A stretch of 64,000 bases of DNA from Bacteroidales bacterium (GCA_017554335.1 JAFZIO010000071.1:17748-81747), one strand, 5' to 3'. Shown: positions 25,881 through 34,097, numbered from the stretch's first letter. Notes: generated by a model not told the origin, from the letters alone. Numbers and translations: made by a program.

Positions 25881-28568
25881 ATGAAACTTTTTCTGATAGA
25901 CGGCCACGCGCTGGTTTTCAAGATGTATTATGCCTTTCTGGGGCGCCCCATGGTGAATTCCAAGGGGGTGGATACATCTATACTTTTCGGCTTTACAAAG
26001 TATCTGCTTGAGCTTATCGACCGTGAGAAGCCAAGCCATATCGCTGTGAGTTTCGACCCTCCGGGGGGCACTTTCCGCAATCAGATGTATCCGGAATACA
26101 AGGCCAACCGAAGTGAAACTCCACAGCTGGTTATCGACGCCCTCGAGCCCCTGACCTCCATCGTGCAGGCTCTTGACATACCTGTGCTGATGATCCCCGG
26201 CTTCGAGGCCGACGACGTTATAGGCTCCATGGCCCTGCGCAGCGCCGCAGAGGGCTTCGACGTGTATATGGTCACGCCGGACAAGGACTACGGTCAGCTT
26301 GTGGCCCCTCACGTATGGCAGTATAAGCCCGGCAAGTCCGGCTCCGACAATGAGATACTCGGCGAGGCCGAGGTGTGTGAAAAGTGGGGGATAGAGCGTA
26401 CCGGGCAGGTTATAGACATCCTTACTATTTGCGGTGACGCATCCGACAACGTGCCCGGAGTTCAGGGCGTCGGCCCCGTGGGCGCGTCCAAGTTGCTCGG
26501 AAAGTATGGCAGCGTGGACGGCATCTATGAGCACCTCGGCGAGCTTACCGCACGCCAGCAGGAGCTTTTCCGTGCCGCCCAGGACCACATTTCACTGTCC
26601 CGGGAGCTGGTGACCATCAAGACGGACATCCCTCTGGAGACCACGGCCGACGATATGGTCCTGGACCTTGCCTGGACGCCGGCGGTGGAGACGCTTTTCA
26701 AGGAGTTCGAGTTCCCGTCGTTGATTCGCCTCGTGCGCAAAATCGCCGCGGAGGTCTCCGCCACTACTCCGCTTCGCAGGACCGGGGCTGCAGAACTGGG
26801 CTCTTCGAGCCCATCCCTCCCACTGCACTCCGTTTGTGGGCCCCTCCCGTTCACGTGGTCACGGGCGGCCACGGTTCTGCAGTCCCCATCCTGCATCCGC
26901 TGCGAGGCGGCGGAGATAACAGATAGCCGTGTCGCAGTCAATCTGGTCGATGATACCCTCTTCGTCGCTGACTCCCACGGAGTTGCGCAAGGAGAGCCGG
27001 AGCTGTTCCGTCAGCTTCTGGCAGACCCGCAGCGCACGAAGGTTGGCATCGCACTCAAGCCCCAGCTTAACGCCCTCAGCCTCAAAGGCTTGGAGGTGGC
27101 CGGGCGGCTGGAAGACATAGAGTTGCTGCACTATCTGCTGAACCCGGAAAGCAGCCATAAACTCGACACGCTCGCCCCGACCTTCCTCGGCATCGAGCTG
27201 GAAGACAGCGACGCGCCGCTTCAGGGCTCGCTCTTCGACGACGCTCCCGCCGGCCCCGACCGCATCAAGGAGACGGCCGTCCTCCTGCCGCTCGCAGATG
27301 CCCTGCTGGAGGCGATGGAGCGCACTGACGCACGTCTTAAGCAGCTCTACGACAGCATCGAGGAGCCCCTCATCCGTGTGCTCAGCCGCATGGAGCTGGC
27401 CGGCGTGAAAGTAGACCTTGGTGCCCTTCAGTCCTATTCCGACGGCCTCCGCGGGCAGGTCGCAAGCCTCGAGCAGGAGATACGCGGGCTGGCCGGCGAG
27501 CCAGAGCTCAACATCAACTCTCCCAAGCAGGTGGGCGAGCTTCTCTTCGAAAAGCTGAAGCTGGATCCTAAGGCGAAGAAGCCCCGTAAAGGCAACTGGC
27601 CCACGGACGAAAAGACGCTGCAGGAGCTTTCCGACCGCAGCCCTATAATCGATAAGATACTCGACTACCGCGGCCTGCGCAAGCTGCTGGGAACCTATAT
27701 CGAGCCCTTCCCGTCTTATGTCAGCCCCCGCGACGGACGGGTGCATACCACTTTCAACCAGGCCCTTACGGCCACAGGGCGGCTCTCCAGTTCCAACCCC
27801 AACCTGCAGAACATCCCCATACGTACCGAGCAGGGCAGGGAGATACGCAAGGCTTTCGTGCCCGAGTCGGCGGATTCCGTGATAATGAGTGCCGACTACT
27901 CCCAGATAGAGCTTCGGATTATGGCCCACCTGAGCGGCGACAGCCACATGCAGGCGGCCTTCCGCGATGGCACGGACGTACATGCCGCAACCGCCGCCAA
28001 GATCTTCCGCATTCCGGTGCAGGAGGTGACTCCGGACCAGCGGCGTATCGCAAAGACCGCCAACTTCGGCATAATGTACGGCATCTCCGCCTTCGGCCTC
28101 AGCCAGAACCTCGGATGCCCGCGTGCGGAAGCCAAGAAGCTGATAGACGACTACTTCGAATCGTTCCCCAGCATACGTGCCTGGATTGACGGTACGCTTG
28201 CCGGCGCCCGTTCCAACGGATACGTGGAGACGATTCTGGGGCGCCGCCGCTACGTGCCCGACGTGAACAGCGGCAATGCCACCGTGCGCGCTTTTGCCGA
28301 GCGGAATGCCGTCAACGCCCCTATCCAGGGTACCAGCGCCGACATAATCAAGCTGGCCATGATTGCGGTAGACCGCCGTCTCCGTGAGGAGGGCCTCAAG
28401 TCCCGTATGGTGCTGCAGATTCATGATGAACTGCTTCTGGAAGTGCCTGAGACCGAGATCGAAGCTGTAAGCCGCCTGCTTACGGAAGAGATGCAGGGGG
28501 TGATTAAACTGAATGTTCCATTAACAGTAGAATGTAATTATGGCTCAAACTGGCTCGAGGCCCATTGA
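25881..28568 (+). CDS. polA: DNA polymerase I, with probably inactive 3'-5' exonuclease region
   Basis: 895 residues from the ATG at 25881, just after a promoter box; an upstream in-frame start exists but lies inside the promoter. The 5' nuclease domain (1-~290) has the acidic residues of DGHALVFK, EADD and TPDKDYGQL. The polymerase domain carries motif A (DYSQIELR), motif B (KTANFGIMYG) and motif C (QIHDELLLE). Between them, the strand with the exonuclease Asp-x-Glu motif is not found, and the usual K-x-D-L segment reads LKPQL, so proofreading is probably lost. An unusual palindrome-rich stretch at 26784-26887 (residues ~302-336) lies exactly there. It overlaps the ECF sigma gene by 29 bp. 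Confidence 0.92.
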   Translation: MKLFLIDGHALVFKMYYAFLGRPMVNSKGVDTSILFGFTKYLLELIDREKPSHIAVSFDPPGGTFRNQMYPEYKANRSETPQLVIDALEPLTSIVQALDIPVLMIPGFEADDVIGSMALRSAAEGFDVYMVTPDKDYGQLVAPHVWQYKPGKSGSDNEILGEAEVCEKWGIERTGQVIDILTICGDASDNVPGVQGVGPVGASKLLGKYGSVDGIYEHLGELTARQQELFRAAQDHISLSRELVTIKTDIPLETTADDMVLDLAWTPAVETLFKEFEFPSLIRLVRKIAAEVSATTPLRRTGAAELGSSSPSLPLHSVCGPLPFTWSRAATVLQSPSCIRCEAAEITDSRVAVNLVDDTLFVADSHGVAQGEPELFRQLLADPQRTKVGIALKPQLNALSLKGLEVAGRLEDIELLHYLLNPESSHKLDTLAPTFLGIELEDSDAPLQGSLFDDAPAGPDRIKETAVLLPLADALLEAMERTDARLKQLYDSIEEPLIRVLSRMELAGVKVDLGALQSYSDGLRGQVASLEQEIRGLAGEPELNINSPKQVGELLFEKLKLDPKAKKPRKGNWPTDEKTLQELSDRSPIIDKILDYRGLRKLLGTYIEPFPSYVSPRDGRVHTTFNQALTATGRLSSSNPNLQNIPIRTEQGREIRKAFVPESADSVIMSADYSQIELRIMAHLSGDSHMQAAFRDGTDVHAATAAKIFRIPVQEVTPDQRRIAKTANFGIMYGISAFGLSQNLGCPRAEAKKLIDDYFESFPSIRAWIDGTLAGARSNGYVETILGRRRYVPDVNSGNATVRAFAERNAVNAPIQGTSADIIKLAMIAVDRRLREEGLKSRMVLQIHDELLLEVPETEIEAVSRLLTEEMQGVIKLNVPLTVECNYGSNWLEAH
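26784..26887 (+). repeat. Palindrome-dense in-frame insert in polA
   Basis: A ~104-bp segment bounded by inverted ends GGGGCTGCAGAAC (26784-26796) and GTTCTGCAGTCCCC (26874-26887), differing by one base. Inside are hairpins TGGGCTC/GAGCCCA with a 3-nt loop (26797-26813), CCCAC/GTGGG (26819-26840) and CGTGG/CCACG (26854-26873). Translation gives a serine/proline/leucine linker unlike neighbouring sequence. It shares the strings CATCCCTCCCA and TTGTGGGCCCCTC with the insert in the UvrD-like gene at 44187-44304. Confidence 0.7.
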
Positions 28569-29127
28569 TGAACTGGTACGCCGCGCCATGATAGGCGACG
28601 GAACTGCGTTCACGGCCCTGTGGGACGCGAATATTGCGTCCATACGCGCTTACCTGCGCAAGACCATGAAGGGGCTGGACCACTTTTACATAGAAGACGT
28701 CTGCTCCAAGACTTTCGAGAAGGCTTTCCGGCAGATCCAGAGTTACGATCCTGCTCTCGGAAGCTTCGACGTATGGATTAAACGTATTGCCCACAACACT
28801 GCCCTGGACGTTATAGACAAGGAAACCCGCAGGCAGAGGGGCTATGTATTCATAGATGATGAATCACACAGCCTGAATGTGGCGGAAACAATAGATTACG
28901 GTGAGGAGGATGCCCTTGAGGGTATAATCAAGACTGAGACGCGGGAGGAAACCGAGCAGCTTGTGGCCGGTCTTTCCGAACTGTACAGGGATATAGCCCA
29001 CAAGCGCCTGATTGAGGGTATGCAGTATAAGGAGATTGCGGAGGAAACCGGGCTGGAGCTGAATACGGTACGTACCCGTATCAGGCGGGCAAAACAGATG
29101 TTGGACAAAATGAAGAGCGAACAATGA
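28540..29127 (+). CDS. ECF-type RNA polymerase sigma factor
   Basis: 195 residues. Sigma region 2 spans ~20-95 (DHFYIEDVCSKTFEKAFRQIQSYDP, then FDVWIKRIAHNTALDVI), and region 4 spans ~135-190 (IAHKRLIEGMQYKEIAEETGLELNTVRTRIRRAKQML), the pattern of extracytoplasmic-function sigma factors. No anti-sigma gene is adjacent: the next gene is rsmG, overlapping by 4 bp. The ATG at 28540 overlaps polA by 29 bp; an ATG at 28588 would avoid most of this but removes part of the first helix. The stimulus is unknown. Confidence 0.85.
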   Translation: MAQTGSRPIDELVRRAMIGDGTAFTALWDANIASIRAYLRKTMKGLDHFYIEDVCSKTFEKAFRQIQSYDPALGSFDVWIKRIAHNTALDVIDKETRRQRGYVFIDDESHSLNVAETIDYGEEDALEGIIKTETREETEQLVAGLSELYRDIAHKRLIEGMQYKEIAEETGLELNTVRTRIRRAKQMLDKMKSEQ

Positions 29128-29753
29128 GAAGTACAGAGTCTGATTTCGCCCGTGCGCTGGAACTGTACCGGGAATGGAACGCCAAGATTAATGTGGTGTC
29201 CCGCAAGGATATAGACAATCTTTACGAACACCATGTCCTGAACTCCCTGGCCATTGCCAGGTATTTGGAGCTGCATTATCCGGAAGGTGTCCTGGACGGC
29301 GCCTCCGTGCTGGACCTGGGTACGGGCGGCGGTTTTCCCGGCATACCTCTGGCTGTTGAGTATCCTCAGGCGCACTTTACTCTGTGCGACTCTGTAGGCA
29401 AAAAACTTACTGTGGCGCGCGCCGTTGCCGACGGTATGGGCCTGGACAACGTGGAATGCGTAAATGCGCGGGTGGAGACCCTGCCTGGTCCCTTCGACTG
29501 GGTGGTGACCAGGGCGGTGGCGACCATGGACAAGCTGTACCCTTGGGTGACCGGCCGTTTCAGGAACAGCATCATCTGCCTGAAAGGGGGAGATGTGCTG
29601 TCTGAAATAGCGGATTTGGGCCGAAAATGCGGCGTTGCTCCCGGCCGTGTACGCGTCTGGAGCATAGAAGATTGGCTGAAAGATGAATATTTCAAAGAAA
29701 AATTTGTAATTGAAATCGGAAAATCTTACCTTTGTCCTCCCAAATCTGAATAA
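29124..29753 (+). CDS. rsmG: 16S rRNA (guanine-527-N7)-methyltransferase
   Basis: 209-residue SAM-dependent methyltransferase modifying G527 of 16S rRNA. The SAM site VLDLGTGGGFPGIPLA (~67-82) and the adjacent CDSVGKKLT and FDWVVTRAVA motifs are diagnostic. It overlaps the ECF sigma gene by 4 bp (ATGA). The 3' end contains a complete predicted promoter (29703-29734) for rpmH, so L34 need not depend on read-through. Length and motifs are normal. Confidence 0.94.
   Translation: MRSTESDFARALELYREWNAKINVVSRKDIDNLYEHHVLNSLAIARYLELHYPEGVLDGASVLDLGTGGGFPGIPLAVEYPQAHFTLCDSVGKKLTVARAVADGMGLDNVECVNARVETLPGPFDWVVTRAVATMDKLYPWVTGRFRNSIICLKGGDVLSEIADLGRKCGVAPGRVRVWSIEDWLKDEYFKEKFVIEIGKSYLCPPKSE
29703..29734 (+). 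promoter_or_regulatory. Predicted rpmH promoter inside rsmG
   Basis: TTTG (29703-29706), 20-bp spacer, TACCTTTG (29727-29734): a full consensus match embedded in the last rsmG codons, 36 bp upstream of the rpmH ATG. Confidence 0.65.
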
Positions 29754-29770
29754 TCAAAAATAATTAGATA

Positions 29771-29923
29771 ATGAAACGTACATATCAACCTTCAAACCGC
29801 AAGAGAGTCAACAAGCACGGATTCCGTGAGCGTATGAGCACTCCCAATGGACGTCGCGTCCTTGCGGCACGCCGCCGTCACGGCCGTAAGAAACTCACCG
29901 TTTCTTGCGAAGACAGGTTCTAG
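29771..29923 (+). CDS. rpmH: 50S ribosomal protein L34
   Basis: 50-residue basic protein beginning [18 protein letters not shown] and continuing through [20 protein letters not shown], the near-invariant L34 sequence. It is a small part of the large ribosomal subunit. The usual partner genes rnpA and dnaA are not beside it. It follows rsmG by 17 bp, has its own predicted promoter, and is followed by a strong hairpin terminator at 29949-29980. Confidence 0.97.
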   Translation: MKRTYQPSNRKRVNKHGFRERMSTPNGRRVLAARRRHGRKKLTVSCEDRF

Positions 29924-29948
29924 TCCCTTGATTGACAGAAAAATAGTT

Positions 29949-29980
29949 AAGCCGGCCAATTGGCCGGCTTCTATTTTTCT
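29949..29980. terminator. Bidirectional rho-independent terminator
   Basis: The stem GCCGGCCAA/TTGGCCGGC (self-complementary, 29951-29968) is followed by a T-rich tail CTTCTATTTTTCT on the plus strand. It ends rpmH and lies against the stop of the convergent glycosyltransferase gene. Confidence 0.8.
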
Positions 29981-30824
29981 ATACCACTTCAGCGAAGCGC
30001 TCTGGCAGTTTTAGAACGATCTCCAGGCCGAGCATGGCCGGCTTGTTCCACATGTAGGGAGGACGGAAGACGGTCTGCAGCACGCGGGCTTTACCCGTCC
30101 ATTTGTCCCAGTCGCGGACAGGCAGGGCGGATACGCGCCGGATAAGATTCATGCGTTTGTTGAGGTGACGCCCCCAGCCACGGGCGGAAAGGTCTTCGTC
30201 AAGCATCTTCTGTTCGGTCTCGGGCACATCGGCGCAGCCGAAGTGGAATAGATACAAGTCTTTGACTATGTGGTAGTTGCCCTGCTTGGTCCTGTGGAAG
30301 CCGCTGCCCCAGGGAACCGGCTTGCACAGCACGCTTGCCTTGGTATAACGGGTTGAAAGATAAACGTAGGAGCGCTGCTCCAGCAGGCCGCGGGTACGGT
30401 CGAGCTGCTTCTCGCAGCGCAGGTTCTGAACTACGTCGCATCCGAGGCCTGAGAAGGAGTTGCGATTGCCGGCGTCCAGCCCGGACAAGAACTCGGGGAG
30501 AGGGACTCCGAGCGCCGGGTCCACTATCAGGAACTCGTCCACATCGGTTCCGATCACCATGTCGTAGCGCCTGAAGAGTTCAGCCGCCCTGGCTGAAATG
30601 AACGCGATGCGGCCTTTGTCTGCTTCCCGTACGTTTCCGGCAACGCGGGGAACCAGTTCCGTATTGCAGCCCGCGGCAAAGCCGGGAACGTTCTGGTCTG
30701 TGCCGTCGAAGAATACGTACAGGTTTTCCTCCCCGAGAAGGCTGCCGTAGTATTGCACCCACTTGCTCAGGAAAAAATCTCCGTTCCGGACCATGGTTAT
30801 TGCTGCAATCCGCTTCATTTTCAT
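29979..30824 (-). CDS. Glycosyltransferase (GT2/GT92-like, DxD type)
   Basis: 281 residues. The N terminus ITMVRNGDFFLSKWVQYYG and the acidic motif GTDVDEFL (metal- and sugar-nucleotide-binding DxD region) match the family of glycosyl transferases related to Glyco_tranf_2_4/GT92. Further typical segments are CKPVPWGSGFHRT and a late HFGCADVPE. No membrane helix is seen, so it is likely cytosolic or peripheral. It probably adds a sugar to a surface polysaccharide or glycan, although no polysaccharide cluster surrounds it. It is divergent from the MMPL transporter. Confidence 0.75.
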   Translation of the reverse strand: MKMKRIAAITMVRNGDFFLSKWVQYYGSLLGEENLYVFFDGTDQNVPGFAAGCNTELVPRVAGNVREADKGRIAFISARAAELFRRYDMVIGTDVDEFLIVDPALGVPLPEFLSGLDAGNRNSFSGLGCDVVQNLRCEKQLDRTRGLLEQRSYVYLSTRYTKASVLCKPVPWGSGFHRTKQGNYHIVKDLYLFHFGCADVPETEQKMLDEDLSARGWGRHLNKRMNLIRRVSALPVRDWDKWTGKARVLQTVFRPPYMWNKPAMLGLEIVLKLPERFAEVV

Positions 30825-30879
30825 ATTTTCTGCAAGATAAAACTATTGCCCGGCAATTCCAAATTTACACTATTATTAT

Positions 30880-30887
30880 TATCTTTG
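30880..30887 (+). promoter_or_regulatory. Predicted -7 box for the MMPL transporter
   Basis: TATCTTTG, a perfect TAnnTTTG match, 6 bp before the ATG at 30894; implies a leaderless or very short-leader transcript and decides the start over an in-frame upstream ATG. Confidence 0.55.
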
Positions 30888-30893
30888 CAGGCT

Positions 30894-33800
30894 ATGGATT
30901 TTTTGGGTTTTTTGGTCAAGAGACGTAACGTCCTGCTAGCCGCCATGACGGCGCTGGCTGTTATTTGTGCTATGATCATACCCAAGATAGACGTCATCAT
31001 GGAAATATCTTTCTTCCTTCCTGATGATTCCCCGATCAAAATCGGTCTGGACAAGATGGAGGAGGATTTTCCCGGCATGAGCGGTCAGCTGAACATGCTG
31101 AGCATAATGCTGGATGACGTAAAAGACAAGGATGCGGAGGAGAAAGTGCTTACGGACCTTACAGGCGGCCTTATCTGTATGTCCGTAAAAAACAACGGGC
31201 CACATACTCTTTATCAGTTCCTGCTCACTCAGGACTGCGATTATGAGGCGGCACGACAAAAGATAAGACAGTATTACGACGGCAATGTAGTGGTTGAGGT
31301 TGACGTCGACAAGAATATGCCGGCCAACCTGATACCTATGATAACGTCGGGAGTGGTCCTGGTATTCGTAGTCTTGCTGTTGATGTGTTCCTCCGTGGTG
31401 GAGGTTATACTGTTCCTCTTCGCTACATTGCTTGCTGTGTCCATCAATATGGGCAGCAATATACTCCTGGGCAGAGTGTCGTATCTGACATTTACAATGG
31501 CTGCGGTGCTTCAGATGATCCTTTCGATGGATTATTCCATCATTATCATGAACCGCTACCGTCAGGAAAAGAAAAACTATCCCGGAGATAATCCCAAAGC
31601 GATGGAGGTTGCGCTGAAACGTGCCGCCCCCTCTGTACTCAGCAGTGCAATGACCACTATAGTCAGTCTTTTGATGCTGATGTTCATGCGTCTTAAGATT
31701 GGAGTGGATATGGGTGTGGTTTTGTCCAAGGGCGTACTCCTGAGCATGATTTGTAATTTCACCGTCTTGCCTGCGCTTATCTTGTTTTTCGACAAGGCGA
31801 TTGTCAAGACGGAGAAGAGAATAAAGGATTTTTCCGTCCGCAAGCTTGCCCGCTTCGAGGTGCGCTGGAGAGCCGTCCTGACCGTGCTCTTTGTGGGTAT
31901 TTTTACTGCAGCGTTCATTTTGCAGAAGCGTACCGAGATTTCCTTCGCTGCAATCTGGGAAACCCAGATATCCAAATATTTCCCTCTGCAGAATCCCATG
32001 ATCCTGATGTACGAGACGGAGGAGGAAGATGAGGTGCCTGGAATTCTGGACACCTTGCAGCGCGACCCTATGGTGGCTACCGTACTCAGCTACCCCAGCC
32101 TCATCAAGCAGGGACATACTATCAAGGAGCTTACGGAGGAGTTGTCGCCCATGTCGCCGATGATTACGGAAGACATAGTCAGGGCGGTATTTTATTCTTA
32201 CTCCCACCCGGAGCGTACGGAGAAGCTGAGCCTCAATGAGATTCAGGATCTGGCCGAGGAGGTGACCAGGCAGGGCCTCGTGCAGGAGGAGTTCGACGTG
32301 AAGGCAATGCTGGCCAAGCTGCTGCCTGCCGAGCCCGTTGCAGCTCCGGCCCCGGAGAAGCCTGTCGTCACAGAAGAGCCTGAGCCTGCTGTGGCGATCG
32401 AGCCCGACAGCACTGCCGTCGTGGCGTCCGTGATAGACAGCACGATGACAGCTCCGGCCGACAGCGCGCTTGTGGCTGCGGCCGACAGCGTGGCTGTGCC
32501 GGCCGCTCCTGTATTCACCTACGAAATCGTAAACGAACAGCTGACAGCCAAGCAGATGGCTGCCCGCTACGGCATCGAGCGCTCTTACATCAACATGTGC
32601 TACCGCATGGCCGGCCGTACCCGCAAGCCTGCCACCATGTCGCTGTACGAGATGACCAGCTTCGTCAACAATAAGCTGCTGAACGACAAGCGCTACTCCG
32701 GCCTCGTGACCAAGGAGCAGGTGAGCATGTTCAAGGATATCTACCGCCAGGTGGATTCTGCTTTCGTTGCCGGTCCGACTCCTGAGGACGTACTTCTGGC
32801 CCGGGCGGAGGAAATTGTTCCGGCGGCCGATTCGCTGGCCGTCGCAGCTGCGTCCGACAGCCTGGCAGTGCAGCATCCTTCCGACACCGGCGTCGTGCTA
32901 GCCCAGAATGTTCCGGTCGAGGAGCCTGAAGAGGATGACGAGCCCGTGGTGATAACGCCCCTGGAGCGTCTTGCGGAGATGTCTTTCTCCGGCCGCAAAT
33001 ACAACTCACGCACTGTGCGCAACGCTCTTGCGGCCGCTGGTATCCCGGTGAGCCAGGAGGACATGGACATGCTATACATGTATGCCGGCAGCCGTAAATG
33101 GAAGGACAATGGTATGAAACTCAGCATCAGCGAGTTCGTCAATTACCTTAACGATACGCTGCTGCAGCAGGAGAGCTTTGCCCGTATGCTGGACGACGAT
33201 TCACGCGATAAGATAGGGCAGGCGATTGATGAGCTGGGCATGGCTGCCACGACCCTCCGCTCCGACAAGCATTCATTAGCTGCTATAATAACTGACTATC
33301 TTTTCGAATCGCCTGAGACATTCTCTTTCATCGACAGGCTTCAGGAGTTGTCTGACCGTTCTCTTATGAAAGATCATGTTATAATAGCGGAATCCGCTAT
33401 GTATAAGGAGATCAAGGAAGGGTTCCCACGGGAATTGCTGCTGCTTACGATACTTACGGTGATGGCCATATTCGTCATCGTGGCACTCACTTTCAAGTCC
33501 CTGGTCATACCTGTAATGCTGGTACTGGCCGTGATGTCCGGAGTATACGTCAATGTATTTGTAAGCGGTCTTGGCGGCAACACGATGTACTTCATGTCTT
33601 ATCTGATAGTGCAGAGTATCCTTATGGGCGCTACCATCGACTATTGCATACTCTTTATGAGTTACTATCGCGAAAGCCGTATGAGAACGGGTGTTCCGGG
33701 TGCTATAAGCGCTGCATACAAGGGGGCAAGCCATTCTATCCTTACCTCCGGCCTGATCCTTACCCTGGCGCCTGTGGCTATGAGCATGTTCATCGATGAC

Positions 33801-33947
33801 AAGCTGGTGGCATCGATACTCAAGTGCCTGGCTTCCGGAGCTTTAGCAGCTATACTTGTTATATTCTTCGTGCTGCCGGGTGCCATTGCGCTCTGCGACT
33901 TCATGGTCGCTCCTAAGGGTGCCGTAAAAAGTTTTGGAAATAAATAA
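30894..33947 (+). CDS. MMPL/RND-family membrane transporter with a triplicated periplasmic-loop module
   Basis: 1017 residues from the ATG at 30894. The protein has two RND halves, each with a first helix, a periplasmic loop and a bundle of five helices; the N-terminal half shows the typical MLSIMLDDV and MAAVLQMILSMDYSIIIMNRYRQE motifs, and the C-terminal half shows SILMGATIDYCILFMSYYRE. Such MMPL proteins export lipids or other hydrophobic molecules. The second loop (about residues 420-800) is unusually large: it has an alanine/proline/glutamate-rich linker and three related helical modules near 32158, 32572 and 33041. The next gene is tRNA-Val, 32 bp downstream. Confidence 0.88.
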   Translation: MDFLGFLVKRRNVLLAAMTALAVICAMIIPKIDVIMEISFFLPDDSPIKIGLDKMEEDFPGMSGQLNMLSIMLDDVKDKDAEEKVLTDLTGGLICMSVKNNGPHTLYQFLLTQDCDYEAARQKIRQYYDGNVVVEVDVDKNMPANLIPMITSGVVLVFVVLLLMCSSVVEVILFLFATLLAVSINMGSNILLGRVSYLTFTMAAVLQMILSMDYSIIIMNRYRQEKKNYPGDNPKAMEVALKRAAPSVLSSAMTTIVSLLMLMFMRLKIGVDMGVVLSKGVLLSMICNFTVLPALILFFDKAIVKTEKRIKDFSVRKLARFEVRWRAVLTVLFVGIFTAAFILQKRTEISFAAIWETQISKYFPLQNPMILMYETEEEDEVPGILDTLQRDPMVATVLSYPSLIKQGHTIKELTEELSPMSPMITEDIVRAVFYSYSHPERTEKLSLNEIQDLAEEVTRQGLVQEEFDVKAMLAKLLPAEPVAAPAPEKPVVTEEPEPAVAIEPDSTAVVASVIDSTMTAPADSALVAAADSVAVPAAPVFTYEIVNEQLTAKQMAARYGIERSYINMCYRMAGRTRKPATMSLYEMTSFVNNKLLNDKRYSGLVTKEQVSMFKDIYRQVDSAFVAGPTPEDVLLARAEEIVPAADSLAVAAASDSLAVQHPSDTGVVLAQNVPVEEPEEDDEPVVITPLERLAEMSFSGRKYNSRTVRNALAAAGIPVSQEDMDMLYMYAGSRKWKDNGMKLSISEFVNYLNDTLLQQESFARMLDDDSRDKIGQAIDELGMAATTLRSDKHSLAAIITDYLFESPETFSFIDRLQELSDRSLMKDHVIIAESAMYKEIKEGFPRELLLLTILTVMAIFVIVALTFKSLVIPVMLVLAVMSGVYVNVFVSGLGGNTMYFMSYLIVQSILMGATIDYCILFMSYYRESRMRTGVPGAISAAYKGASHSILTSGLILTLAPVAMSMFIDDKLVASILKCLASGALAAILVIFFVLPGAIALCDFMVAPKGAVKSFGNK

Positions 33948-33964
33948 AACTTGAAGTATCTTTG
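33933..33964 (+). promoter_or_regulatory. Predicted promoter for tRNA-Val
   Basis: TTTG (33933-33936), 20-bp spacer, TATCTTTG (33957-33964). It overlaps the 3' end of the MMPL gene and lies 15 bp upstream of the tRNA. Confidence 0.7.
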
Positions 33965-33979
33965 CAGTCCTCAAAGTAA

Positions 33980-34054
33980 GGAAGTTTAGCTCAGCTGGTT
34001 TAGAGCACCTGCCTTACAAGCAGGGGGTCACTGGTTCGAGTCCAGTAATTTCCA
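33980..34054 (+). tRNA. tRNA-Val (anticodon TAC)
   Basis: 75 nt cloverleaf: acceptor GGAAGTT with AATTTCC (one G-U pair), D arm TAGCTCAGCTGGTTTAGAGCA, anticodon stem CCTGC/GCAGG around loop CTTACAA with anticodon TAC at 34015-34017, T arm CTGGTTCGAGTCCAG. Discriminator A; CCA is not encoded. Its 3' acceptor strand is part of a 24-bp inverted repeat described separately. Confidence 0.96.
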
Positions 34055-34097
34055 CTAAAAAAAGCAGCCAACCGGCTGCTTTTTTTAGTGGAAATTA
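34046..34097. repeat. 24-bp perfect inverted repeat including the tRNA-Val 3' end
   Basis: Left arm 34046-34069, loop AACC, right arm 34074-34097, with no mismatch in 24 pairs. The left arm starts at the last T-stem base of tRNA-Val and takes in the whole 3' acceptor strand; the right arm ends at the stop codon of the minus-strand fimbrillin-type gene. Confidence 0.95.
34057..34086. terminator. Bidirectional terminator after tRNA-Val
   Basis: The inner part of the inverted repeat: a run of seven A, stem AGCAGCC/GGCTGCT, then seven T. Read either way it has the form of a rho-independent terminator and serves both tRNA-Val and the convergent lipoprotein gene. Confidence 0.85.

Noticed and set aside
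26859-28424. 521-codon open frame opposite polA
   Set aside because: The polA frame holds polymerase motifs A, B and C throughout this stretch; the antisense frame has none.
32330-32520. Ala/Pro/Asp-rich stretch in the MMPL gene as a possible further palindromic insert
   Set aside because: No inverted ends, no shared strings with the polA or uvrD inserts; fits an ordinary flexible linker.
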